A stretch of DNA of 64,000 nt from contig JAVHJL010000007.1 of the NCBI GenBank assembly GCA_036971715.1, forward strand, positions 3,241,997 through 3,305,996, given 5' to 3'. Both the position numbers and the translations under genes were made by a program. The notes under the pieces were generated by a model that made no database searches, had not been told where the DNA came from, and saw only the letters and a program-made list of their open reading frames with translations. Source of the stretch: Arthrobotrys musiformis (lineage: Eukaryota > Ascomycota > Orbiliomycetes > Orbiliales > Orbiliaceae). This document shows, piece by piece, positions 22,769 through 35,459 of the stretch (position 1 is its first letter; each line of letters begins with the position of its first letter).

Positions 22769-24008
22769 ATGGCCCAGATCCGCGGCACTGCCGGTTACCA
22801 TCTAGGTGGACCCCCAAGACAGTTTGGCGGCCCGCCACAGAACCCGAACGCTACAAACGATCCATCGCCTCTCGATGCCATCCGGGAGCAGACTAGCAAG
22901 ATCGAGGATCTGTTGGACACCTATTTTGATCCTGTCAAGCCGTATGTTCTTGCCTTCTCCGGGAGAGAGGGACGTGGGAGGAGCTTGACCTGCTTGGGTT
23001 TCAGATCGGATGAGAATACAATATGGCTGACTGGGAGGTTGTGATTATAGATACCTGCCAGCAATTGGCCGATTTTTAATTGTTGCCACCTTCTTGGAAG
23101 ATGCGATTCGGATAATTACACAATGGAGCGAACAGCTCAAGTACCTCAGCGACTACAGGCACAGTACGTCTCTCCCTTTGATTTCGTTCGATCGAGGCAG
23201 CTTCTATTATGGGCAGTTGGACTGATCGGTTTTTGGCGGTGATTGTTTAGTTCCTTGGGGTTTTACCCACTTCTTCCTCCTCGCCAACGTTGTCACAATG
23301 GCTTCCTGCTCTGTTTTGGTCATCGCCCGTAAGCACTCCGAATACGCCGTCGGTGGTCTCATCGGTGTTGTTGTTACCCAAGCTCTCGGATACGGTCTCA
23401 TCTTCGATCTCAACTTCTTCCTCCGCAATCTCTCCGTCATGGGTGGCCTTCTCATGGTCGTCTCCGACAGCTGGAACCGCAAGCGATTCGCCTTCGCTGG
23501 TATCCCACAGCTTGAGGAGAAGGATAGAAAAATGTACTTCCAGCTTGCCGGACGTGTCTTGCTCATCTTCTTGTTCATTGGGTTTGTTTTCAGTGGCGAG
23601 TGGAGCATTAGCAGAGCTTTGGTCAGCATTTTGGGGTTCATTGCTTGTGTGATGGTCGTGGTTGGGTTCAAGGCTAAGTGGAGCGCCATCATTTTGGTCG
23701 TCATCTTGAGTATCTTCAATGTTATCATCAATAACTTCTGGACTGTGAGTATATCTATCATCCGCTTTCGTACTGTGGACGGGCTCCTGACATTGGGGGA
23801 TAACTAGCTGCAACCACACCATCCCCACCGCGACTTCGCCAAGTACGATTTCTTCCAGATCTTGTCTATCGTGTAAGTTCGCATTAAACTCCCTTCACAA
23901 AATTAGGGATGTGCTAAATAAATTCTGCGATATAGCGGCGGTCTTGTCCTCCTTGTCAACATGGGACCTGGTCAATTCAGCGTTGACGAGAAGAAGAAGG
24001 TCTATTAG
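22769..24008 (+). CDS. erv29: Erv29/SURF4 ER-vesicle cargo receptor
   Basis: 305 residues from five exons: 22769-22941, 23051-23163, 23251-23744, 23808-23872 and 23936-24008. All junctions have GT..AG ends and the 918 nt is open. This is a SURF4-family multipass membrane protein that loads soluble secretory cargo into COPII vesicles and recycles between ER and Golgi. Seen in the sequence: a cytosolic Gly/Pro-rich N-terminus; the family segment DAIRIITQWSEQLKYL; several hydrophobic spans (for example VGGLIGVVVTQALGYGLIF and SILGFIACVMVVVGF); and a lysine-rich C-terminus EKKKVY fitting a dilysine-type retrieval signal. Upstream DNA is strongly CT-rich, as in many highly expressed fungal genes. 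Confidence 0.96.
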
Positions 24009-24923
24009 ACGTCGTTTCTCCTCCCCTGATACCCCGCCAGCGCCTCACCTAAAGCATACACCATGCGCATTGACGACACGAATCATCGTACTATATGACG
24101 TTTTGCTACCGGTACCACTAAAACTACTAAGACTCTTGGAGCTGTTCCGAGGAGATAAAGGCAGTGCTACATCTTTATATCTTCTCGACTAGAACGACTG
24201 AGACGACGAAAAGAAACCCACTCATTTATTTTTGTTTGGATGTCTGTTTTGATCTTTTCGCTTTTCCTTTTCCTTTTTTTTTTTTTTTTTTTTGGCAGAA
24301 AGAAAAGTTGATATGAAAACAACTGTGTCCCTTTTCTTGTCCTTTTTTCTGTGGCATTTTCTATATCGCCTTGTCCGTATACCTCTTCCCGCTTTGTACC
24401 TTTTTCCTATCCTTATTTTCTTTTCCCCTGACGAGATCCCATTTTTCGTTCACCGACTCGAAGTTCTCTTCTACCTCTGTAAATAATGTGTCGGGAACGG
24501 AATGAGATATTGGTTACTACATTATGATTCGAACATTCTATCTATGCTTTTTGAAGATATCTTAAGATAAGAGGATAGATGTCCTCAGTCCTAGCCTGAT
24601 CCGTGATTGGTCAATTGAAAGGCAGAAAGAGGCAAAGCGGCTTCTTTTTCCCTTTCACATGTTCCAATTTCTGCGTTGCCAACAACCCTCCCAATCAATC
24701 GCCGAAAATGATAACGCGCGAGGGTGGAATGTTAATTACAAAGTGCCCTCTCACTTCTGCTCCTGTTACGCTCCGCTCCTCTGCTTGCCCTCTCAGCTCG
24801 GGGTATCGCGGGTTTCTTCATATGAACGGATGGCGCGTTCCCTACTCTCATCCTCCTCTTCATAAGCTTTCGGTGTTCTGAGTTTCTACAGAGCGAGCAG
24901 TTTTTTTTGATGATGCAGGCGCG
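24009..24923. other. intergenic between erv29 and the patatin-like gene
   Basis: Likely erv29 3' UTR with a T20 run (24274-24293), then a promoter-like region. No exon recognised. Confidence 0.5.
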
Positions 24924-26945
24924 ATGACGTCGGTGGGTCCAATTTTTCCCTTTTTAAGCCGAGATGGCCAGGGCAGGCTGCTAGCTGATACTAAACATTC
25001 TCGTGGGAATAGATTATTATTATTACCATTATCAACTTTTATCGATTCGTTCTGAGTTTCTTCATAGCGCTGTTTGCGGTATGTATTTTGGTTATTACCC
25101 ACTAAGATCCACGCGGATTTTCTTCCTTTCTCTCTCTTTCGTTTTTCCGAAGGCTAATCGGGTCGGACTATAGAGGATACGATGGCTGGGAAGTCGGTCG
25201 CCGCATTATAGAACGCTTAGGGAGTTGAATGGATTATTAGCTACAGCTACAACATTCGAAGGATGGCAAGAGGCGGCAGAGAGGTTGGATGTGCTGTTGG
25301 GGAAAGATGTGTGGTATGTCCCTCTTTCTTGATCGATCTTTGGGATAGATGGAAGTGGGCAGAGGCATGGGGCTGAGATGGTGTGTAGGCGAAAGAACCC
25401 GGGTAGTAAGCGTTATGATTACAAGATGATCCAAGAACGATTGGAGGCCCTGGAGAAAGCTAGAAATGACGGGGATGTGGCGGGGTTAGTGAATTTATTA
25501 CGGTCTGGTAGGTGGTTCTTTTGAAACCTCCGACTCGCAGAAGGGTGTGAGGCTGATGAAAGTGACAGGAATGCTGAGGAACTTGGGGAACATTTGTCAT
25601 GGGAATTTGTACAGCCAGTCTTACGCAGGGTATGTCCATTTGCTCCCTCGAATTCTGGGGTCTGGTGCTAGGCTAACGTTGCCACGATGTTTGCGCTAGG
25701 ACGAAACTGCTAATCGAGGAGTATATTCGTGCGGTCATGGCTTCGCTGTATTATATTGCTGAACTCCCACCGTCACCGATTCTCCCACCTCAGACAAAAT
25801 TGGATATTCTACATGATACGCGATCCTCGTTCGGCAGGACGTCTTTGATCTTGCAAGGTGGTGCCATCTTTGGGTTATACCACATTGGAGTCGTGAGAGC
25901 TCTCCTGCTCCGAAACCTGCTCCCGAGGATCATCACAGGCACTGGGGTTGGAGCATTGATCGCTGCACTGGTGTGTATTCACACAGATGCAGAGCTCCCG
26001 GGGTTCCTTTGCGGGGAGGGTATCGATCTCTCTGCTTTCGCAGGGAAGGAGAAAGGCGGGGTGAAACGCAAGCTCTTAAGGATCCTAAGAACGGGATACC
26101 TTCTCGACATCGGGGTTATAGAGCGCTGCGTCAGGGCTAACGTTGGGGATCTTACCTTTGAAGAAGCGTATCAACGGACAAAACGGGTGTTGAATATTAC
26201 ATTGGCTGAGCAAAAGGGGGTTGGTGGAGCAGAGATTCCGGGTTTGCTTAATCATATTACAACGCCAAATGTGCTTATTTATACGGCTGCTTGTGCGTCC
26301 AATGCTACTGGTGGTCTTTACCAAGCAGTTGAATTGCTGTGTAAGGACCATAATGGGGTCGTGGTGCCTTATACTAGCACGCTTCCGCAGAGGCAGGGCT
26401 CTCCCGGGACTGCCGCTCCTGTTGCTGCTACGACAGGCCCCTCGGCACACGGGAAAGCGAAATTGTCGAGCCGACGACATGGGGATCCGAGAGGCTCGCC
26501 GCACGCACGAGTTGCAGAATTATTTAACGTTAATCATTTCATCGTTAGCCAGGCCAGGCCTTACATCGCACCTTTCATTTCACCGGCGCATACGCATTCC
26601 ACCAGTTCGAGTTTTTATAAAGTACTAGGACTCGAGATTCGGCACCGTTTACAGCAGGTTGATACATTGGGGTTATTACCGACTGGTATTAGGAAGTTTT
26701 TGATAGATGAGGTGGTTCCGGGGAGCACGCTGACAGTTGTTCCAGATTTGGGATGGACTGATTTTGAAATGTTGGTGGAGAATCCAAGTTCCGAAAGGGT
26801 CGGGTATTGGGTTATGAAGGGGGAGAGAAGTGTTTGGCCGGTTTGCGGAGAGGTAGAGGTTAGATGCGGCGTGGAGTTCTGTTTGGAGAGATTGTGGGAG
26901 GAGGTTAGGAGTCGGCAGCCAGGCGCCAGTAGGAGGAAGACGTAG
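24924..26945 (+). CDS. patatin/Tgl-like protein lacking Ser nucleophile
   Basis: My model has six exons: 24924-24932 (9 nt), 25013-25078, 25174-25313, 25389-25507, 25569-25629 and 25700-26945. They give 546 residues and close in frame. A hydrophobic segment (about 4-25) is followed by a DUF3336-like helical region (YDYKMIQERLEALEKAR, LRNLGNI, TKLLIEEYI). The patatin domain of the fungal Tgl3/4/5 lipase group comes next (LILQGGAIFGLYHIGVVRALL, ELFNVNHFIVSQ). The position of the GXSXG elbow reads GTGVG (212-216), so the nucleophile position is glycine. No clear Asp-Gly dyad motif precedes ELFNVNHFIV. It is therefore probably catalytically inactive or atypical. The first two exons are less certain than the rest. 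Confidence 0.87.
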
Positions 26946-27414
26946 ATTTCGGCACATATGCACATTGATTGCGTTATATTATTTGCTACGTACATACACT
27001 ACCTAGATTGATAAAAGTCTAGACTTGTATCGCAATTGGGGAATTGTATTGGATCCTTTGAGGCGCTGTGTTTGTAATCAAGCTGGTAGTATAGGTATGA
27101 GTGGTATTTGGGGCTATCACATCTATTTATGGTGTTTTCACGACTCCACGTTTTCTAAGATCCTGTTGAATTTGCGACCCGAAAAGCTAGAGATCGTCGA
27201 CATATCTGACAATGAACTCTCTCGAACTAATAGTACTGGAAACGCGTCATTTAACCCCGCCGGGGGGGGGTTTTTTTTAAACTTGCATCAAATTTAATAG
27301 CCAATCTTCTAGTTCTCTTTTCTGCTCTCCAAGAAACATTCACGACACACCCCATAGCTGCTCCATAGTATATATTAATCTAGAAACCAGAAGACACACT
27401 CAGAACTTCTAAAG
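26946..27414. other. intergenic
   Basis: Contains a short G9-T8 run near 27263-27279 and an AT-rich leader. No gene seen. Confidence 0.5.
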
Positions 27415-28550
27415 ATGCAGTCGATGGATACTGATCTTGAATGCCCTCCCTACCTGGAGGTCGGGAAAGATTCGCCCCCTCCTCCTTATGACCTAGGAGA
27501 AACGGACGTTGAAGCTGAAATCTGTGAGGATATTCGGAATTACTACTACGGCGACCGATCCAATAGGGGGTCTATCACTTTGGGCGATGAATCAGATCGC
27601 TCCTCGACAAAATGGGGCAAGTACTTGCTACTACCACTGGTTTATATCATCGCTATTACCACAGCAACTCTTTTACACCGGTCAATAATTCTGGAAGAGA
27701 ACATGCACATGCCAAATTTTTTGATGGCGGTTTACAATACCATTTCCGTCGTACTGTCTTTAATCGGGGTTGCATACAACCCCTCCAGAGAGAACGAGGC
27801 GACTGGTTCTCGGATGAGAAGACGGGAATCGGACCACTGGAAACCTTTTGCATTCATATTCCTATACATGGCATCCGAGGAAGCGTTTTGGTTTTCGATT
27901 GCCTCCATGCCCTCGCTGATGATGCAGAGAGTAGCATATTTGGCTTACCCGCTGCTCTTGGTGTTTTTCACATACGAATGGGTTTTCGCGGGAACGAAGA
28001 GGAGGTTGGAAATGGGTGTCGACGAAGGGGATCTAGAGGCTTGGAAACTTGCCGCTATGGTCGGCACTATTGGAGTCTGCTGGAGTTATCGGACCAGTTT
28101 TGAGTGGTGGGGTTGTATGGTTGGCGTCGCAGGGTTAGCGTTTAAGGTATCTATCTTCCTCTATTCATTTATATATACAAGTCCCCTTCAGATTTGTGCG
28201 CAGGGAGTGCATGCTAATAGCGGTCTGGCGTATAGAATGTAGTGACGAGGGATATACTCATGACTAGCCCGCATAATGCACCAGAGCTGATCATGCTGGC
28301 GTCTAGTGCGGTATCGTTCAGGGCGTTGGTGTCATGCTATGGATCCACGGAGTATTCCATGGTCTGGCCTGATTTGACGAATATCTCTTGGGAAAATTGC
28401 TTGAAGGCTCTTTTGGTTGGGGTGTGTTATGGCATTGCCCAACTTGTCTCGGGGGAAATGGTGAGGGTTTGGGAGCCCGTCCGAGGCAGTTGGGTCGTTG
28501 TAGCGGCATCAGCAACTGGGGTTATTGGATGTTTGGTTTTCGGGATTTGA
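27415..28550 (+). CDS. multipass DMT-like transporter with PPPY motif
   Basis: 348 residues from exons 27415-28146 and 28236-28550. A 65-residue acidic N-terminus contains PPPY at 22-25. About ten hydrophobic spans follow. The segment after the splice, AFKNVVTRDIL.., and the overall plan resemble the drug/metabolite-transporter (triose-phosphate/nucleotide-sugar) superfamily, but no substrate motif is visible and the match is loose. A PPxY motif is the classic ligand of WW domains in Rsp5/Nedd4 ubiquitin ligases, so endocytic control of a membrane protein is a reasonable inference. It follows the patatin-like gene on the same strand, with its own leader. Confidence 0.8.
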
Positions 28551-28748
28551 TTTTGGTGTATTGATGTATCATTGTGGACTGAGAGGGATTTAAGTTTGTA
28601 TACCACTGGTGTTATTCAGAGTTTATAGAGGATAATATAAAATTTTGTTTCATGTAGAGGAAACCAGAACGCCCAGTATCATGCTAAAAGTACAAGTCCG
28701 TGGATACAAAAGAGATTCAAAACGAATTAGGGGCGGATGGGAAGATTA

Positions 28749-29740
28749 TTAGATTTTGGACTTCAGCTTGCTGAAGTCCTTCATTCCTCGGCCGTTCCTG
28801 AAGTAGCCAAGCATCTCGTCTCCCAGCCAGGCGGTTCTGCTCGTGGCGAGACCTTCCTCGATGTCGATGAGCTTGTCCGCTTGACACAGAATTCCCTTGC
28901 CGTTGCTCTTCTGGCCGAGAGATAGTAGCCATGCGGTGGCTGTGGAGATTGTCTCCACTTTGTTTAGTGGAACACCAAAGTTGGTCATTTTGCTGACTTC
29001 GGAGTCCAAAGTGCGAGTGCCATCCTTGGTAAGCAATGGGGTGACAGTGATGGCGGGGGCGACAACTGAGATTGCGATGTTAAGTCGCGAGACGTCGTTT
29101 TTTAGTGACCTCATGAGACCAACAACACCTATCGTTTCGTCATTAGCAAAAAACTGTCCATGCTTCGATCTTGTGAGCGGATATATTACATACCAAATTT
29201 GGCGGCACTATAAAGCGGAAGTCCCTTGGAGGCGAGATAACCGGCCAAACTAGCGGTACAGACAATGGTACCACTGCCTTTGCCACCATTGTTCTTCCTC
29301 ATATGGTGTATCGCCAGTTTTATGGTATCAGCGGTAGCCCTGATATCGATATCAAGTACTTTATGGTCAATTTCCTTGAGTTCTCCATCTTTGTCCAGCT
29401 CGTCTGTGAAGAAGACATCGGAATTCTCGCCGATACCGGCGTTTACGAATACACCGGCTAATTCGCCATGGTGTTTCACGGCTTGAGCGAAGGCAGCTCG
29501 CTGGTATTTCCAATCTCTGATGTCACCGGTGATGACCAATACGGATTTATTGTTATAGAGAGGAGATGTCTTCGCGGGGGAGTTGATGTCGAGGATTGTG
29601 ATTTTGGCAGAGAAGGTGAGTAGGAGTTCGGCGGTTGAGAGGCCGATTCCTGAAGAGCCTCCCGTGATGAGGATGTGTTTGTTTGTGAAAGCGGTTGGAG
29701 AGATAGACGAAGGAGTTAAAGTGAAGGTGTTTGGTGCCAT
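28749..29740 (-). CDS. short-chain dehydrogenase/reductase
   Basis: 308 residues from exons 29740-29194 and 29128-28749. Classical SDR Rossmann enzyme using NAD(P)(H) on an unknown alcohol or ketone. The dinucleotide motif is TGGSSGIG (26-33), then NAG near residue 102 and Ser164, with the catalytic pair Tyr177 and Lys181 in YSAAK. The acidic/hydrophobic ILDIN after beta-2 favours NAD(H), as in 15-hydroxyprostaglandin-dehydrogenase-like SDRs; cofactor choice is inference. The intron falls two residues after the active-site lysine, inside the glycine codon. No neighbouring pathway genes point to a substrate. Confidence 0.95.
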
Positions 29741-31165
29741 CTTTGATCAATATAAATGTTGATACCAGGCGTTTACAATTGAGTGGCCGTGGTGGTGCGT
29801 GATCTCGCTGTCAGCAGAGTCGGTTCCGGTTCTTAGATTGCTGAATTTGAGATTGATTCAGCCACTGATTAGTTGTATTTATATATCTCGATAGACGCGC
29901 AGAGGGAGCAAGTGCATGCAAAGAGGAATCTGATCCAAGATCTCTTAAGCTGGGCCAAAGTGGGAGAAGGCCAAAGATATATATGCCTTCCCCGCAAGCA
30001 TGATGGCAGCGGTGGTACCGATGAGGGTAGCCGGCATTCTTGAATAAACTCGGTTCTTCAACAACCTTCCTGAGAAATTACCGCGGTTAACCAGAGCACG
30101 ACCTAGGAAGAGTAGAGCGAGGAGAAAGAGGACGTCTGGGGTGACGCTAGCCTCACCTGCTCTGGCCTGGACATTCCATACGATATAAGAGCTAGATCCC
30201 GCCTTTCTCTCTTTAACTAGTGCCGCTGTTGGCTTGCTTTCGGCGACGCCGATGCAGTGATGGTGGTTATTTTCCTTTCGGGGTGGGTTTCAAATTTCGT
30301 ATTTCACGTTCCCAATTGCAAACTTGGACTTGCTTGCTCGCTGGAGGGACAGCCAACCGTTGGTGTCGGCTAACTCTCGTGCATCTCGCCGCATTCAATT
30401 TTCAACCGAAAGGAGCTCGAGCCCTCCCATTAGCTCAAAGTCAACAGCATTCATGCTACAAACACACGCACGAGCTTGCAACATAGACTCGGCACTACGA
30501 GGAATCAATTCGAAACATATGAGGACGTTCGTTGTATATGTGATTATTTGGCTTACCAGAAGACGAGGACCCCTCGATCCTGTCGCGCTGTCGGGACCGC
30601 CGAAACCAGATTCCTAATCGCCATGTGCATGGGCCAAGACTGTCCAATCACCACCTCAGGGTTCTATTTGCCATCCCTGGCGACGAGACAATCCTGGCCT
30701 GCACCTCCTTATGTTTGGCCTCAAGCTCGATCACATTGGCCGGGCGTCTTTGACGTTTTTGTTTGAGTGACGTTCATGTTCATGAATTCAGCTTCGGCAT
30801 GCGCAACGTACTACATTCGTGGAATGTCCCACCACATAATTGTATAAATTGACATTGTGACGGGGACGATGGTTTCGATCTCTCTTTCGAGAGGCTAGCC
30901 AACTGGAGGATATCGGCCAAATTATATTTATTATGCACTTTGCCAGACTGGCCTGAGATTATATCCCTTCCGTGACTAAGTCAGGCTCGCTCACCCCGAA
31001 AACCTATATACTTACTTATTATATACAGAAATCTTTTACAAAATCTAAAACAACGACAGGTAGGAATTAATTGACTCAACGGTCGTATATGCCGATTCTC
31101 CAAAAACACCCCTTAAAAACAACCAAAACATTGCTATCCTCTAGCTCTCGATCCCGATATCCAGT
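29741..31165. other. intergenic
   Basis: Short overlapping plus-strand frames at 30220-30766 do not resemble any family and show no matching splice sites that extend them. No RNA gene or repeat recognised. Confidence 0.45.
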
Positions 31166-32235
31166 CTAATACCCGCCAGTATACCCGGGCGGCTTCACCG
31201 ACTGAGCTGACAATTCCAGTGCGTCAGCGCTTTGCAACGGCTGGCGGTCGTATCCACCGCTCAACTCGCTACTGTATGACCTACCATGCAACTCCGGTGG
31301 ATGCAAGTGCCCCCCGCCGGTGCTGGCGCCGTATGACTGTTGATGGTAGTCCGACGTAAAATGCGGAGGCGGGATGATTGGTTCGTCAAAGCGTTTCCTC
31401 TTCGCCCTTTCGATCCACCATAACGCTGCGAAGACGATTGCTAGTACAGTAGGGAGTGCAATACCGATTCCCATACCTACTGCTGTCCCTGTCGGGATTG
31501 CTGTAGTGGTGACTTGCGGCTCCGCTGTAGCAGATGGTTCGGACGACGTCGTTGTAGCTGCATCTGACGTGGTCGTGGTTTCGGCGGAGCTGGTACTACT
31601 GGTTACGGGCAGGGACACCGTCGAGGCGACGTAGGTCACCGTACCTGGATTTAGGGAGAATTGCGTCTTGTTCTCGTTCTGGCAGCAAGGTATCGATCCA
31701 CCCTCTGCGCAGCACCACATGCGCGTCACATCGTTGCAGGGCAAAATATTCATACCAGAGCTCGAGAAATCTGCTTTTCGGATAATTTTATGAGGGATTA
31801 GTTATGTATTCTACCGCGGGTTGGCGTATTTCCACAGGAGGTGTTTGAAGCTGGGGTATTTACGCACAGGTACAATACGCGCTTGGGCAAGATTTATCGG
31901 TCCAAGTCCGGTCCGTGCATGACCCTCTGTAGACAAATCCGTTTTGATTGATGCAGAGCTTACTACTCAAGCAGGCGACATTGTCAACAACGCTGCAGCA
32001 GGCGCTGTGGGTATCCTCGTCCTCTTCCGCTTCCGGGCTACACGCCATGTGGTCAGAGGCTCGGGTGCCATCTTTCGGTTGCATATTAGCCTCTATCCTT
32101 GTTTTTCTATTCATTTTGTATTTCAGAAGTATATATACCTGGGAAGTAGCAGGCTCGTTGTGCGGTGATGAGATACGGGAGAACCGTGATGCTTAGAAGT
32201 AACGGTAGCCACATGTTTAATACCGCCATGCGCAT
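31166..32235 (-). CDS. Cys-rich single-pass surface protein
   Basis: 301 residues from exons 32235-32139, 32071-31868 and 31770-31166. The frame closes only if the second intron uses a GTGCGT donor. An N-terminal signal peptide (about 1-25) leads into a cysteine-rich ectodomain (CYFPDGT.., CCSV, CLSSKLC, YRGSCTDRTW, CPSAYC, CNDVTRMWCC, PCC), then a Ser/Thr-rich stalk. One transmembrane helix (about 193-216, GMGIGIALPTVLAIVFAALWW) precedes a basic stop-transfer RAKRKR and a Tyr/Gly/Pro-rich cytosolic tail. This plan (Mid2-like or sensor-like ectodomain) is common and lineage-expanded in filamentous ascomycetes. A cell-surface sensing or wall role is inferred. The start is the first of three close in-frame ATGs. 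Confidence 0.87.
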
Positions 32236-35200
32236 GCAGGAACCCGAGTTGGTCCGCGAAATATCTTTTCGAATTTGAAAATTTCAAGGTTGTAAGATCC
32301 AATTACGAGACGAGACAATCGGTTTTCGACAACCGGATGTCCTGCACGCTCCCTGCTTCCGTGTTTGCCGGTTGTTGTCTCGATATTTCACGCCGAATTC
32401 GAACCAAATACGACGATCGTAGGTATTGGGGGATCCGAATACACGAACGGGATCGAGACCCTGTATCAAAAGGAGTTGGTAAGGTGTGCGGGTGATATAG
32501 TACTTCAGCCGATGGAAGAAAAGAGGGGAAGGATTGCAAAGGAGAAGAGAGAAAGAAAGAAATAAAAAAAAAAAAAAATAGAGATTTTGGAGCTTTATCA
32601 AAAGGTGACCCGTTGGGCCCAATCCCTATTAATATATGTTTTATAAATTTACCCTCCCAATTTACCTAAGTTCGAGTCCTATACGAGTATATTTACACAC
32701 ATCTACGCCCAATGAGGTATCGTTAGGAAGAAATTCCAAGGGTTTCAATGTATCTGTGCGGGTCCTGAAGCGCAGCCAGGCACACATTTCTTTTAAATTT
32801 TGAGTGTCCAGAAAACTGTCAGCATCCATCCCATTTCGGTTGGCTTTTCGTGGACCCTTGTTTCGCAGCTTTTCTTTCCTCACGATAATTTCTCGAGTTA
32901 ACACGGGCTTGTTCGTTCTGTGTCGACAATTGCTACAGAACGTTCTTAGAGATCAGGAAATTTGAAGAGTGTATCTTTCTAAAAGAAGAGACCCCTTTTT
33001 CTTTCCCGTGGGTTTTCCGTTTTAAAAGCCTGGGGACCATGGCCACGGCTTAGCCAATTGAATTGTCTTTCGAAATTTCGTTATGTGAGCCTAGTATATC
33101 GGCGCACATGGCCGCGGGTGGGGCGATACATTGATCATGTTCGGCCAGCGCGAATATCATATAGAATCAGACCATCGAAAGATGCTAGTTTGGAAAATGA
33201 GCCTGAGCTGGAAATGAAAGCACTAGTCAACTAGTACTTCGCAACTGCCGATTTCCCCCCATTTAGGGCAGTTTTTCAGAGTGTGCTTGGCTTGTTTTGT
33301 TTGGCCGTTTGGTGTGCTGCCGATATCCGATCCCCTTTCGGGGTTGGGCGTGTTAAACAGGTTTGTAGGGTTTCTTGAACTTCGCTAATTGCTTAGTAGT
33401 ATCGAATTGATAGTTTTAAACGTTTTCCAGCAACAAGAAAGAGGCTTAGTGGATAAAATAGTCCTGTTTACTCACTTGAACTCAAGCTCTCAGCCCCAAC
33501 TAGCCAAGCGACAAAGATCTTGAAAAGCCCAAGTAATTAGTTCTATATATATGTATAGATATATATATACCCGACTCCTGGAGAGCTAGTCACAGCGATG
33601 CATCCGCGCCGCAACCAGGTAGCTTTAGGCTTGTGGTGGTGGTTTACGATGCCCTTGCGGGCTGGTGGTGTGCGAGTATCGAGGAAATATTGAGTGAATA
33701 TATGACCCTTCAGTGGATTCCCTTACTGTGCTCGTGTTACAGCTAGCCTAGCGACCTGTTATTGGGATTTGATCTCACACGTGATTCGGGCGCCGGAATA
33801 TAATGACAGACCCATGCCCGGTACGATTGATTCCATGGTATTTACTCCATACTCTTGCCTCGAGTCCTTTTATTGCCTTTTAGCAACCGCTATTCTCGAC
33901 ACCAACTCTTCGTTGACATTTCATTTAGGAGCACGTGCGTAGAGATATCTCGAGACACGTCGACACTGACTCAGAGGGTTCAGGATGCGTTCCAGCCGAT
34001 CCAAGACTTCCATCTTATCAACCGAAGGGATATGCGAGCAGCATGTATCTCGCAGCAGGAGGTAGTGTGTGTGGGTTTAGAGCAGATGCGGGCATGCCGA
34101 TATCGATATATGGTATACTAGCCTCGAATCCAAGTTTCGGGGTTGCAACGTTGAATAATACATGACATTCTCCCTGCTTTTATAATTATAATTATTTTAA
34201 GGCATGCCAGCAAAAAATACTAAGTCATGATAAAAACGACCCAACTCTCTCGCAGCGGCATTTGGGTTACGGAATAGCCCCCCCTCCACAGATTAAACCG
34301 GCCATTAACTCTGGGAAACTCAATAAAAAGACCTGACCCTTTTTCATCTGTGTGCTGGTGGTCAGTCCTGAACCTTGAGATCATGACCAGGTCGATATTT
34401 GTAAATTTACCAGCTGAGGTTAGCTAGTAGGTCTGCCTGGCGGCTAGACTTGGAGTGGGTGGGTCGACCGTTTAAGTACTTGTCTGGCTCCGTGCTACCG
34501 ATTCGCGTGTACAAATGTTCAAATAGTATATGGCGGACTGGTGACCTCTGATACAATCCATCAGGACTTTCATATATTATTAGTACTCTGCCTTGATCGA
34601 TTATATTTGTTCAACAGGGCGGCAGGCACAACACGAAAAATACAACAAGGAGTTTGTTCCAGACAGAGCTGGAGCTGTGGAGGGCGGTATATATATATAC
34701 CGATCTCGAAGGAGTATGAACAGGATCCAGATGACATGATCTGTGTGTCCAAGGGCCTTGAGGTTCTAGCACCTAACGCTGCCTAAATTGATTAACCCCC
34801 TCTATAGATAAATGCCTGATTTCTTTGATAGGTATACCGTTTGGATTTTAGAACACCTCACGATCGACCGCCAGAGGCGCCTCATCCCTCAGCAGCGGTT
34901 TCGAATTCGATTCCAACACGCGAAGGAAGTGCAACAAAATAATAATCGAGTTCCCGGCTGTTGGATCGATTCCATGCCGTCCTCTGTAGCTAACGTACAG
35001 GTGCCGCCCCAACTGAGATTGACCATAAAATTAAAAGAGGATGTTGGTCTCACGAGTGAGGCTGCTCTGGCGAGATGATTAAAGGGCTCACGTTCTCTCT
35101 CCCCTAAAAATAAATTTCATGATACGAGTTGCTACACGTTGGCGTTGGAGGCTGCTCCTGGTTGGAAAAACGAACGGTTCTAATGCAAGCAAAATCGCCT

Positions 35201-35459
35201 ATTTGCAACATGTTAACAGTCAACAGTCGAACAAGAACATCACGGCTGCGGCGCAGTCAAAGGGGATGTTGCACAGCAAAATCTGCCAGATTGTCGTAAT
35301 GCCTTTCGATAAAATGGAAGTGGAGGCTTTAAAAGGATGGACAAATTTGTTTCCTCTTTCATCTGTTATTCATTTTCTAGCTCTGTCTGTGCATACTATA
35401 TGCGCGCACTGCTGCGGGGGTCTCTTCAAATTGAGCAGGACTTCACACATTATATAGCT
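32236..35459. other. 3.2-kb intergenic region
   Basis: No exon assigned. Contains an A15 tract (32564-32578), AT microsatellite-like DNA (about 33545-33570) and scattered short frames (33855-34165, 34541-34786, 34812-35078) with no recognisable protein. No tRNA-like cloverleaf seen. Confidence 0.45.
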
